Of a DNA stretch of 16,706 bases, positions 1 to 7,137 are shown in pieces. Under the pieces are notes generated by a model. It was not told the origin of the DNA, made no database searches, and saw nothing but the letters and a program-made list of their open reading frames with translations. Where the stretch lies: assembly GCA_950073955.1 (NCBI GenBank), contig CATMRH010000019.1:1-16706 (forward strand). Direction: 5' to 3'. The stretch's first letter is position 1. Every line of letters starts with the position of its first letter. The translations under genes were made by a program, and so were the position numbers. The DNA is from an uncultured archaeon. Its GTDB lineage: Archaea > Thermoproteota > Nitrososphaeria > Nitrososphaerales > Nitrosopumilaceae.

Positions 1-363
1 AACAATAATGTCACCTTCTTTGATGTTAGATCTACCCCATGCATATGCAACAAGATTAATTGCCTCAGTGGTTCCCCTAACAAAAATAATTTCCTGACGA
101 TCTTTTACATTGATAAAAGTAGCAATTTTATCTCGAGTTTTCTCATATGCTTCAGTTGCTTCTTCAGCTAAAGCATATACTGCTCTGTGAATATTGGAAT
201 TATAATTCCTGTAATAGTCACTAATAGAATCAATTACTTGATTTGGTTTTTGTGTTGTAGATGCATTATCAAGATAGACAAGACGTTTGTTGTCTCTAAC
301 AGTTCTTTGAAGAATTGGAAAGTCTTTTCTCAAATTTTCAAAAGTTGATTGTGTACTTTGCAT
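1..363 (-). CDS. sufS: Cysteine desulfurase SufS, N-terminal part (runs off left edge)
   Basis: This is the first 121 codons of a PLP-dependent cysteine desulfurase, which takes sulfur from cysteine as a persulfide and passes it to the SufBCD scaffold. The N-terminal region has the family motif VYLDNASTTQKP (residues 29-40), the NxxIHR stretch (about 55-60) and RGTTEAIN (96-103), all typical of group II (SufS/CsdA) enzymes. The PLP lysine and the active-site cysteine lie beyond the window, so activity cannot be judged. The ATG at 361-363 starts only 3 bases after the stop of the Rieske gene, so it is the last visible gene of the suf operon. SufS is preferred over IscS because of the N-terminal motifs and the sufB/sufD context. 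Confidence 0.93.
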   Translation of the reverse strand, partial: MQSTQSTFENLRKDFPILQRTVRDNKRLVYLDNASTTQKPNQVIDSISDYYRNYNSNIHRAVYALAEEATEAYEKTRDKIATFINVKDRQEIIFVRGTTEAINLVAYAWGRSNIKEGDIIV

Positions 364-366
364 GTT

Positions 367-684
367 TTAAACCTCTACGTAAACCTCGTTGCCATCTATT
401 TTAACATTGTACACCTTGAGTGGATTTTCAGCAGGAAGATTTTGTGGCTCTCCATTCTCTAAATTGAAAACAGAAAGATGTAACGGACATCTTACACCTT
501 CTTCACTAAGAAATCCAGTAGAAAGATCTGCATTAGCATGAGTACAGATAAGATCCGTTGCATGAATTTTTCCTTTGAGATTGGCTAGAAGAATTTTTTT
601 ATCATCATGAGTAAATCCAAAAAGTTGGCCTTCTTTTACCTGCTCTAAATTGCAAGCCTTAATCCATTCAGACAGAATAATCAC
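367..684 (-). CDS. Rieske-type [2Fe-2S] ferredoxin within the suf operon
   Basis: A 105-residue soluble Rieske protein. The two cluster-binding motifs are C47-T-H49 and C66-P-L-H69, separated by 16 residues, the spacing of NirD-like/ferredoxin Rieske proteins. The rest is the small beta domain with the usual NLENGEP segment after the second motif. There is no signal peptide or membrane segment, so it is a cytoplasmic electron carrier rather than part of a bc complex. The start is GTG at 682-684, which overlaps the sufD stop as GTGA, indicating translational coupling; there is no nearby in-frame ATG. Its position between sufD and sufS suggests it supplies electrons for Fe-S assembly or uses a freshly made cluster; that role is inference. 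It could also be a ferredoxin for an unlinked oxygenase. Confidence 0.88.
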   Translation of the reverse strand: MIILSEWIKACNLEQVKEGQLFGFTHDDKKILLANLKGKIHATDLICTHANADLSTGFLSEEGVRCPLHLSVFNLENGEPQNLPAENPLKVYNVKIDGNEVYVEV

Positions 685-2081
685 CTATACTTGTAGTGTT
701 GCTCAATTTCGGCGTTTTCGTTGTAGCGAGTCTCCTCAATTTCTACAAACTTTGCTAATTCCTCATCAGTGTTGATTGACAGTTCTTTATTTTCCCATTT
801 AGACTCAATCAGATATGCAATCCATGCTCTTACTTGGAAAGACATCTTTCTTGAAAGTGGTTCTAAGAATCCTTCAATAATTGTACGTTCAGCTTCTGCA
901 TAGCTTAGACATCTTGTGTTAAGATAGAAAAGTTGTTCTTCATCTATTTGGGCAACAGATGCAGAATGAGTAGCTTTAACATCATTAGTTAAAATCTGCA
1001 ACCCAGGGATAGCATCAGACTTTGCATCTTTATCAAGTAAAATAGAACGACTTGACAAAAATGAATTTGATTTTGATGCGTTTTTTTCAATTCTAATCAT
1101 TCCTTTGAAAAGAGATTTTGATTTATTTCGAAGAATAGATTTTTCAACAACTCGGCCTTCTGTGGATGGACTTGCATGAGTCACATTAGTTTGAATATCA
1201 AATGATTGCTCATTATTTCCAAAGATTACTTCAGAATCATTACATGATGAACCAGGTCCATTTAGAAAATACTCGATCTTGTATCTAGATAACATTGCAC
1301 CAAACAAACCAGAATACCAGTTAATCTTGGCATCTTGAGCCAAGTCAGTTCTTCTTGTGCAGAAATTAACTGAGCTTTGATCCATCATTTGTAAGGTTGT
1401 AACATCCAATTGTGCATTTGGTGCGAGATGTGTATTTAGTAATTCAAGATATGCTTGTTGTTTTTCTGCTTTTGGGGAGTATAATTCCTGAATAATTGTT
1501 GCTTTACTACTCTCATCTGCAAAAATAATATTTCTAGAGATAGTAGAGATCCCATCTTCTGATAAACAAGACAAAATATGAATTGGTTTTTCTATTTCAA
1601 GATTTCGTGGAATATGAATGAAAACTCCGGAATTAAATGCAGCATTATTTAGTGCAGTAAATTTGTCTTCATTAGAATTTGATGCCTCTAGTGCTTTTTT
1701 TACTAAATCAAAGTTATTTTGAATTGCATCCACTAGAGAAGAGATTACAAGTCCTTTTGATTTTAATTCGTCAGAGACATTGATTCTGTAGGTATTGGTT
1801 CCAATTTGAATTATACATATTTCATTTTCTAACTCTCCAAGTCTTTTTTGAAGAAAACTAGGAACAGTGTCAGTAGTAGAGATAGATAGTGAAACTTGTT
1901 GTGGATCCATTTTTTTTGCATCAGTGTATTTATTGTAAAGGGGAGATATTTCAAGGGGTAATTTTTCATATATAGATAAAGAATTTTGCCTGTATTCTTT
2001 CAGCCAATTAGGTTCATTTCTTGATGAAGAAATCTCATAGATATGACTAATGTTAAGTTTTGAAAGAGTTTCTTTGGACAT
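681..2081 (-). CDS. sufD: Fe-S cluster assembly scaffold subunit SufD
   Basis: A 466-residue member of the SufB/SufD family, a right-handed beta-helix protein that pairs with SufB and the ATPase SufC to build Fe-S clusters. The C-terminal region has the core signature, including THSASVAQIDEEQLFYL (371-387); His372 corresponds by motif to the SufD histidine at the SufB interface (His360 in E. coli). The helical tail (about 388-440) with GFLEPLSRKM matches the SufBD C-terminal segment. It lacks the conserved SufB cysteine region, which supports SufD rather than a second SufB. The N-terminal half is more divergent, as is usual for SufD. It lies 25 bases after sufB on the same strand and its stop overlaps the Rieske start, so it is the second gene of the operon. 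Confidence 0.92.
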   Translation of the reverse strand: MSKETLSKLNISHIYEISSSRNEPNWLKEYRQNSLSIYEKLPLEISPLYNKYTDAKKMDPQQVSLSISTTDTVPSFLQKRLGELENEICIIQIGTNTYRINVSDELKSKGLVISSLVDAIQNNFDLVKKALEASNSNEDKFTALNNAAFNSGVFIHIPRNLEIEKPIHILSCLSEDGISTISRNIIFADESSKATIIQELYSPKAEKQQAYLELLNTHLAPNAQLDVTTLQMMDQSSVNFCTRRTDLAQDAKINWYSGLFGAMLSRYKIEYFLNGPGSSCNDSEVIFGNNEQSFDIQTNVTHASPSTEGRVVEKSILRNKSKSLFKGMIRIEKNASKSNSFLSSRSILLDKDAKSDAIPGLQILTNDVKATHSASVAQIDEEQLFYLNTRCLSYAEAERTIIEGFLEPLSRKMSFQVRAWIAYLIESKWENKELSINTDEELAKFVEIEETRYNENAEIEQHYKYR

Positions 2082-2106
2082 GGTTAATCAACGTGTAATT
2101 GGGAGT

Positions 2107-3507
2107 CTATCCCACAGAGTCATCCATTTCTAGTTTAATGAGTCTGTTTAATTCTACAGCATATTCCATTGGCAATTCTTTTGTAAATGGCTCCATGAAT
2201 CCATTGACAATTAGAGTTAATGCTTCTTCTTCGTTAAATCCTCTGCTCATAAGGTAGAAAATTTGTTCATCACCAATTTTTCCAACTGTTGCTTCATGAG
2301 TGATTGTTGCATCCTCCTGATTGATTTCCATGTATGGATAAGTTTCAGTCTTTGATGTATCATCTAATAGTAACGCATCACATCTTACAGTGGCTTTAAC
2401 ATTTGTAGCACCTTTTGCTACGCTAAGTAATCCTCTGTAAGTAGAACGACCATCTAGTCTGCTAACAGACTTGGATGTGATTTTAGAAGTTGTGTTTGGT
2501 GCTAGGTGAACCATTTTTGCGCCTGTATCTTGGTGTTGTCCTTTACCGGCAAAGGCAATTGATAGTGTTTCACCATATGCTCTTTCACCCATAAGATAGA
2601 TTCCAGGATATTTCATTGTTAATTTACTTCCAATGTTTCCATCAATCCATTCAACTGTTGCACCTTCATATGCATAAGCACGCTTTGTTACAAGATTGTA
2701 AACATCGCTACTCCAGTTTTGGATTGTTGTATATCTTAGTTTTGCATCTTTGTGTGCAACTAGTTCTACAACAGCAACGTGAAGTGATTCGGAAGAATAA
2801 ACAGGAGCAGTACAACCTTCAATGTAATGTACTTCTGCACCTTCATCTACAATGATTAGTGTTCTTTCAAATTGACCAATGTTTTCTGCATTAATTCTAA
2901 AGTATGCTTGTAAAGGCATATCGACTTTGACACCAGGTGGAATGTAAATAAATGAACCACCACTCCAAACTGCACTGTTTAGTGCTGCAAATTTGTTGTC
3001 CTCTGGAGGAATAACTTTAGCAAAATATTTCTTGAAAAGCTCTGGATGTTCTTTTAGAGCTGCATCAGTATCTAAAAATAGAACTCCTTGTTTTGCCAAG
3101 TCTTCTCTTAGACTGTGATATACAACTTCAGATTCATATTGTGCGCCAACACCTGCTAAAAATTTCTTTTCAGCTTCTGGAATTCCAAGTTTTTCAAAAG
3201 TATTTTTGACATTTTCTGGAACATCATCCCAGTTCTTTTCTACTTTCTCTGTTGCTCTCATGTAATAATAGATATTTTGGAAATCAATAGCACTAAGATC
3301 ACCACCCCAAGTTGGCATTGGTTTTTTCATAAAAATTTCATAGGAACGTAATCTAAAATCAAGCATCCATTGTGGTTCGTCTTTTAGTTTACTGATCTCA
3401 ATTACAGTATCCCTAGACAGACCTTTCTTGCTAAGGTGAACATACATTTCTGTAGAGTCTTTAAAATCATATTTTGAATAATCCATGTCAAGATTTTCAG
3501 TTGCCAT
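2107..3507 (-). CDS. sufB: Fe-S cluster assembly scaffold subunit SufB
   Basis: A 466-residue SufB, the scaffold subunit on which persulfide and iron are joined. Family signatures run through the whole protein: LKDEPQWMLDFRLRS (41-55), the GVKVDMPLQAYFR segment (192-204), and the C-terminal HEATVGKIGDEQIFYL (404-419) followed by the GFMEPFTKELPMEY helix. Cys376 in the TVRCDALLLDD motif aligns with the essential SufB cysteine (Cys405 in E. coli), and Glu405 follows His404 in the core motif. No intein is present; the length is normal. It is the first gene of the operon: an AT-rich TATA box lies just upstream (3523-3536) and the next gene upstream is divergent. sufC, the usual partner, is not next to it. 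Confidence 0.96.
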   Translation of the reverse strand: MATENLDMDYSKYDFKDSTEMYVHLSKKGLSRDTVIEISKLKDEPQWMLDFRLRSYEIFMKKPMPTWGGDLSAIDFQNIYYYMRATEKVEKNWDDVPENVKNTFEKLGIPEAEKKFLAGVGAQYESEVVYHSLREDLAKQGVLFLDTDAALKEHPELFKKYFAKVIPPEDNKFAALNSAVWSGGSFIYIPPGVKVDMPLQAYFRINAENIGQFERTLIIVDEGAEVHYIEGCTAPVYSSESLHVAVVELVAHKDAKLRYTTIQNWSSDVYNLVTKRAYAYEGATVEWIDGNIGSKLTMKYPGIYLMGERAYGETLSIAFAGKGQHQDTGAKMVHLAPNTTSKITSKSVSRLDGRSTYRGLLSVAKGATNVKATVRCDALLLDDTSKTETYPYMEINQEDATITHEATVGKIGDEQIFYLMSRGFNEEEALTLIVNGFMEPFTKELPMEYAVELNRLIKLEMDDSVG

Positions 3508-3522
3508 ACAGAAAATAACCCC

Positions 3523-3536
3523 GTTATATTATAAAT
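3523..3536 (-). promoter_or_regulatory. TATA box of the suf operon
   Basis: On the minus strand the sequence reads ATTTATAATATAAC, a good archaeal TATA box centred about 23 bases upstream of the sufB ATG (3505-3507). This spacing places transcription start at or within a few bases of the start codon, so a leaderless or nearly leaderless mRNA is expected. Confidence 0.6.
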
Positions 3537-3555
3537 ACATGAGGAAAAATAGGCA

Positions 3556-3603
3556 GAGCTAAATAGCTTGAGCTAAAATCTAGAGATTAGCAAATCGGGC
3601 TAA
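3556..3603. repeat. Four-copy GCTAA motif cluster in the divergent suf/AKR promoter
   Basis: GCTAA occurs on the plus strand at 3558-3562, 3572-3576 and 3599-3603, and as its complement TTAGC at 3587-3591. The first two lie inside identical GAGCTAAA octamers 14 bases apart, and the last two form an inverted repeat with a 7-base spacer. An AGCTA-AA-TAGCT inverted repeat also spans 3557-3568. The cluster sits between the sufB TATA box and the start of the plus-strand gene, where an operator for either or both promoters would be expected. The regulator is unknown. Confidence 0.4.
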
Positions 3604-3643
3604 TTTGAAGAAAAGAATTTAGAATAAAACAAGACAGGTAAAA

Positions 3644-4642
3644 GTGGTAAAACTGGAAACCATCAATTTAGCAGACAATCTACAAATCTGCAGAATCTTA
3701 AATGGAATGTGGCAAGTCTCTGGAACTCATGGGCAGATTGACAAGCCAACGGCAATCAAGTCTATGATAGACTATCACAATAAAGGATTTACGACATGGG
3801 ATTTAGCAGACATTTACGGACCAGCAGAATCATACATTGGAGAATTCAGAAGACAATTAAACTCAGATCATATATCAAACTCTCAAGCACTAACAAAGTT
3901 TGTTCCGAATCCAGGTCCAATGTCAAAAAGTATTGTAGAGCATTACATTGATCAATCTTTGCAAAAAATGAATACAGATACTTTAGATTTGGTGCAATTT
4001 CACTGGTGGGATTACAACAATCCTAGCTATATGGATGCAATGAAACATTTGTTTTCCCTTAAAGAAAAACAAAAGATCAAACATGTTGGAGTAACAAACT
4101 TTGATACAGAAAGAGTCAAAATAATGACTGAGAGTGGATTTAAACCAATATCAAACCAAGTACAATATTCCATACTAGACCAAAGAGCAGAAAAACTTAT
4201 GGTGCCATTTTGTGAAAAACATGAAATCAAAATATTAGCATATGGAACACTGCTGGGAGGATTTTTCTCTGAAAAATATCTCAGAACAGATGAACCAACA
4301 AGAATAGATCTTGACACAGCAAGCCTTCAAAAATATTATAACATGATTCAAGAATGGAGTGGATGGAAGTTATTCCAAGAACTACTAGAGACATTAGAAA
4401 CCATTTCAAAGAAACATGATTGTAGTATAGCAAATGTTGCTACAAGATTCATTCTGGATAGACCAGCAGTTGCAGGAGTGATTATTGGTGCAAGACTTGG
4501 AATTTCAGAACATATTGACGATAATTCCAAAGCATTTGACGTAAAGTTAGATTCAGATGATCTTTCTACAATATCTTCTGTTACATCAAAGGCAAATAAT
4601 CTCTTTGAGGTAATTGGTGATTGTGGTGGAGAGTATAGATAA
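3644..4642 (+). CDS. Aldo/keto reductase family oxidoreductase
   Basis: A 332-residue NAD(P)H-dependent aldo/keto reductase, a (beta/alpha)8 barrel enzyme reducing aldehydes or ketones. The catalytic tetrad is visible: Asp53 and Tyr58 in WDLADIYGP, Lys85 in ALTKFVP, and His120 in LVQFHWWDY. The C-terminal cofactor-binding region appears as the VIIGARLG motif followed by a helix. The start is GTG at 3644; no good ATG lies nearby. A weak TATA-like stretch (about 3616-3627) fits a leaderless transcript. The gene is divergent from sufB and convergent with hemD, 19 bases away, so it is transcribed alone. The substrate cannot be read from the sequence; it resembles the broad group of archaeal, plant and cyanobacterial reductases of unknown substrate. 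Confidence 0.88.
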   Translation: MVKLETINLADNLQICRILNGMWQVSGTHGQIDKPTAIKSMIDYHNKGFTTWDLADIYGPAESYIGEFRRQLNSDHISNSQALTKFVPNPGPMSKSIVEHYIDQSLQKMNTDTLDLVQFHWWDYNNPSYMDAMKHLFSLKEKQKIKHVGVTNFDTERVKIMTESGFKPISNQVQYSILDQRAEKLMVPFCEKHEIKILAYGTLLGGFFSEKYLRTDEPTRIDLDTASLQKYYNMIQEWSGWKLFQELLETLETISKKHDCSIANVATRFILDRPAVAGVIIGARLGISEHIDDNSKAFDVKLDSDDLSTISSVTSKANNLFEVIGDCGGEYR

Positions 4643-4661
4643 TTCAACTTTGTTTTAGAAT

Positions 4662-5465
4662 CTATTTTTGAATAATCAAGGTATTTTTCATTGAATCAAA
4701 TGCGCCCACAATGGTATGAACTTCTGCAACAGTATTTTTTACATTGAATTTTTTCAATTCATCTGCAGTAAATGGTCCAATAGACACTACAGACAGTTTT
4801 GCAAGATTATCAAGCAAGGTTTCTGAATCATAGTCTTTTAACATTATCTCAAAGAATCCACGAACTGAAGATACACTAGTTAAAATCACACCATCAATTT
4901 TTCCTTGAGAGAACAGTTCTCGAAATTCATTCCATTGAGTAGTATCTCGAAATGCACATACATCATACAAATGAATTTCCAACACATCAATTCCAATCTT
5001 GGTTAGTAGTTCTTTCAAAAATGGAGTTGATGCACCACTACGAGGAATAATTACTTTTTTGCCAACAGCATTAATTTTTGTAAATTCCTCGCCAACCCCA
5101 ACCGATGAATAGGTAGTTGGTTGATAATTTACCTTAATTCCTTCATTCTCAAGTGCAATAGTAGTCTTTGGGCCAACGGACATTACCATAGTATTTGCAA
5201 CGGCTAATTGCAGTTTCTCAAATTTCTCTACTTGCTTAGCAGTATCAAAAAGTAATTTTACTGCCTTTGAGCTCATAAAAACAGAATAGTCTGGATTGTA
5301 TCTTTCAATTGATTGCAAGAATTCATCAACAATCTTTTCACCCTTACTTACAAGTTCAATTGTAGGTAATGTGATTGGCTTTGCATTGTTTTTTTCTGCA
5401 AGCTGAATAAATTCAGTAGAATCATCTTTTGAACGAGTGATTGCGATAGTTTTTCCATCAAGCAT
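4662..5465 (-). CDS. hemD: Uroporphyrinogen-III synthase
   Basis: A HemD-family protein that cyclises and inverts ring D of hydroxymethylbilane to give uroporphyrinogen III. The family is weakly conserved; visible signs are the N-terminal KTIAITRSKDDS, the domain-hinge serine-rich TYSSVGVGEEF, the IPRSGAS segment, and the LTSVSSVRGFFE and SIGPFTADELK motifs of the two-domain fold. I place the start at ATG 5463-5465 (267 residues), which overlaps the cobA stop as TAATG and has a GGGTGG ribosome-binding sequence 5 bases upstream; the GTG at 5472-5474 adds three residues but coincides with that site. It is the last gene of the hemL-hemC-cobA-hemD operon, so the order of genes follows the pathway except that hemD comes after the methyltransferase. 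Confidence 0.88.
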   Translation of the reverse strand: MLDGKTIAITRSKDDSTEFIQLAEKNNAKPITLPTIELVSKGEKIVDEFLQSIERYNPDYSVFMSSKAVKLLFDTAKQVEKFEKLQLAVANTMVMSVGPKTTIALENEGIKVNYQPTTYSSVGVGEEFTKINAVGKKVIIPRSGASTPFLKELLTKIGIDVLEIHLYDVCAFRDTTQWNEFRELFSQGKIDGVILTSVSSVRGFFEIMLKDYDSETLLDNLAKLSVVSIGPFTADELKKFNVKNTVAEVHTIVGAFDSMKNTLIIQK

Positions 5466-6205
5466 TATTTCCACCCTATAGTTTCTGACAGATCAACAAC
5501 TTTGCCAATAATGATATTGGTGGGAGGTAGGATTTTGTTTTCTTTGACTTTTTTTGCAATGTTTGTTACAGTTCCTTTAATCATTTTTTGTTTGGGAGTA
5601 GTTCCATTTTGAATTACCGCTACAGGAGTTCTTTTGTCCATTCCACCAGCAACAAGTTGTTTACATATAATATCAATTCGAGACAATCCCATCATTATCA
5701 CAATAGTGTCTACAGATTTTGCAAGTCTTTTCCATTTGACAACTTCATTTTTCTTTTCAGGGTCTTCATGACCTGTTACAAACACTACTGATGATGAGTA
5801 TTTTCTGTGAGTTAGAGGAATTCCAGCATAAGTTGCTGAACCAATTCCAGAAGTAATTCCTGGAACTATTTCATATTTTACTTTATTTTCTTTGAGAAAC
5901 TCTGCTTCTTCTCCACCACGACCAAAGATAATTGGATCTCCGCCCTTTAGTCTAACTACATTTTTTTTAGATTTTGCATATTTTACCATTAAATCATTAG
6001 TTGTGATTTGATGAGTGGTATCATCTCCTACTGCTCGTCCAACATAGATTTTCTCTGCAGATTTGGGTATCATAGAGATGATTTTTTTGCTAACTAATCT
6101 ATCATACAAAACAACATCTGCCTTTTTGAGTAGTTCAACTGCTCTTAATGTAATCAATTTACTATCTCCAGGACCTGCTCCAACGAGATACACTTTTCCT
6201 GTCAT
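5465..6205 (-). CDS. cobA: Uroporphyrinogen-III C-methyltransferase (SUMT)
   Basis: A 246-residue single-domain SAM-dependent methyltransferase that methylates uroporphyrinogen III at C2 and C7 to make precorrin-2, the branch point to cobalamin and siroheme. Signature motifs are VYLVGAGPGD (5-14), VVLYDRLVS (31-39), RLKGGDPIIFGRGGEE (85-100), VPGITSG (114-120) and GIPLTHR (128-134). There is no CysG-type dehydrogenase/ferrochelatase fusion, so the next step (precorrin-2 dehydrogenase) must be encoded elsewhere. The ATG overlaps the hemC stop as ATGA, and its own stop overlaps the hemD start. Being in one operon with hemC and hemD suggests that most uroporphyrinogen III is directed towards B12-type or siroheme products, in line with B12 synthesis known in ammonia-oxidising archaea. 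Confidence 0.95.
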   Translation of the reverse strand: MTGKVYLVGAGPGDSKLITLRAVELLKKADVVLYDRLVSKKIISMIPKSAEKIYVGRAVGDDTTHQITTNDLMVKYAKSKKNVVRLKGGDPIIFGRGGEEAEFLKENKVKYEIVPGITSGIGSATYAGIPLTHRKYSSSVVFVTGHEDPEKKNEVVKWKRLAKSVDTIVIMMGLSRIDIICKQLVAGGMDKRTPVAVIQNGTTPKQKMIKGTVTNIAKKVKENKILPPTNIIIGKVVDLSETIGWK

Positions 6206-7137
6206 GTCTTATTCCATTCCTCTACTTTTTCTCTCCAATTTAATGCAAGTTCATTTACGCCTTTCTTACGAAGCTCTTCTCCAGCACTTTTACCAATGGA
6301 TTTAGGATCTGTTTTGTTTCCAGTTTTGTTTACTTGTAATGATTTTTTCCCATCTACAGAAAATGCTACTACACTCAATGTCATTTCAGAACCATTTGAT
6401 TTTGCATATGCACCAACTGGGAATCGACATCCAGAATCAACAAAATCAGATAAAGCACGTTCTGCCTCAATCTCCAATCTAGAATCAGCATCCTCAATTT
6501 TTTTCAGCATAGAAATAGTTTGAGAATCATCTGCTCTTGCAACTATTGCTATTGCACCTTGACCTGGGGATGGAGAAAAATCATCAATCGGTAATTGAGT
6601 GAACTTTACATCAACTCCTAATCTAGAGATTCCTGCTTGAGCAAGTATCACAGCATCATAGTTTTCATCAAATACTTTTCTAATTCTTGTTTCAATATTT
6701 CCTCGAATTGGTTTAACTATAACATCAGATCTCTTTCGAGTTACTTGTACAGCACGACGAAGAGAACTAGTTCCAATTACTGCTCCTGGTTTAATGGTCT
6801 CAAGTGTTGAACCATCTGAAGAAATGAATACATCATTTACTACTTCACGTTTTGGAATACAAGCCAAAATAAGACTGTCATCTATTTCTGAAGGAACATC
6901 TTTGAGACTATGTACAGCAAAATCAACTTCCTTTTGTGCAACTGCTCTATCAATCTCTTTTTCAAAAATTCCTTTCTGGTCTATTGTAAATAAGGGTCTA
7001 GTGTCAGTATCTCCTTTTGTTGTGATAGTTTTAATTTCATATTCTGAATCAGGATTTACTTTTTTTAGTTCTTGGATGACCCAATTTGTCTGTGCTACAG
7101 ATAGTTGACTTCCTCTTGCACCTACTATGTACTTCAA
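6202..7137 (-). CDS. hemC: Porphobilinogen deaminase (hydroxymethylbilane synthase)
   Basis: A 311-residue HemC, which links four porphobilinogens into hydroxymethylbilane. All key signatures are present: the N-terminal GARGSQLSVAQ, Asp80 in FAVHSLKDVP (catalytic), the IGTSSLRRAVQ substrate/cofactor loop (121-131), RGNIETR (145-151), and Cys237 in DSGCRFPVGAY, which carries the dipyrromethane cofactor. The length is normal for the family. The start codon is TTG at 7135-7137, overlapping the hemL stop as TTGA, so translation is probably coupled to hemL. Position in the operon is between hemL and cobA. Confidence 0.97.
   Translation of the reverse strand: MKYIVGARGSQLSVAQTNWVIQELKKVNPDSEYEIKTITTKGDTDTRPLFTIDQKGIFEKEIDRAVAQKEVDFAVHSLKDVPSEIDDSLILACIPKREVVNDVFISSDGSTLETIKPGAVIGTSSLRRAVQVTRKRSDVIVKPIRGNIETRIRKVFDENYDAVILAQAGISRLGVDVKFTQLPIDDFSPSPGQGAIAIVARADDSQTISMLKKIEDADSRLEIEAERALSDFVDSGCRFPVGAYAKSNGSEMTLSVVAFSVDGKKSLQVNKTGNKTDPKSIGKSAGEELRKKGVNELALNWREKVEEWNKT

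Noticed and set aside
2616..2855. Plus-strand open frame of 79 codons, rich in Leu, His and Gln
   Set aside because: It is antisense to sufB, a strongly conserved gene, and has no promoter or family resemblance.
4643..4661. Terminator between the convergent reductase and hemD genes
   Set aside because: Only scattered T runs of four or five are present, the longest inside the hemD coding sequence, so no clear site can be assigned.
5465..5474. GTG start for hemD nine bases upstream of the ATG
   Set aside because: The GTG is itself part of the GGGTGG ribosome-binding sequence for the ATG, and the ATG overlaps the preceding stop as TAATG.
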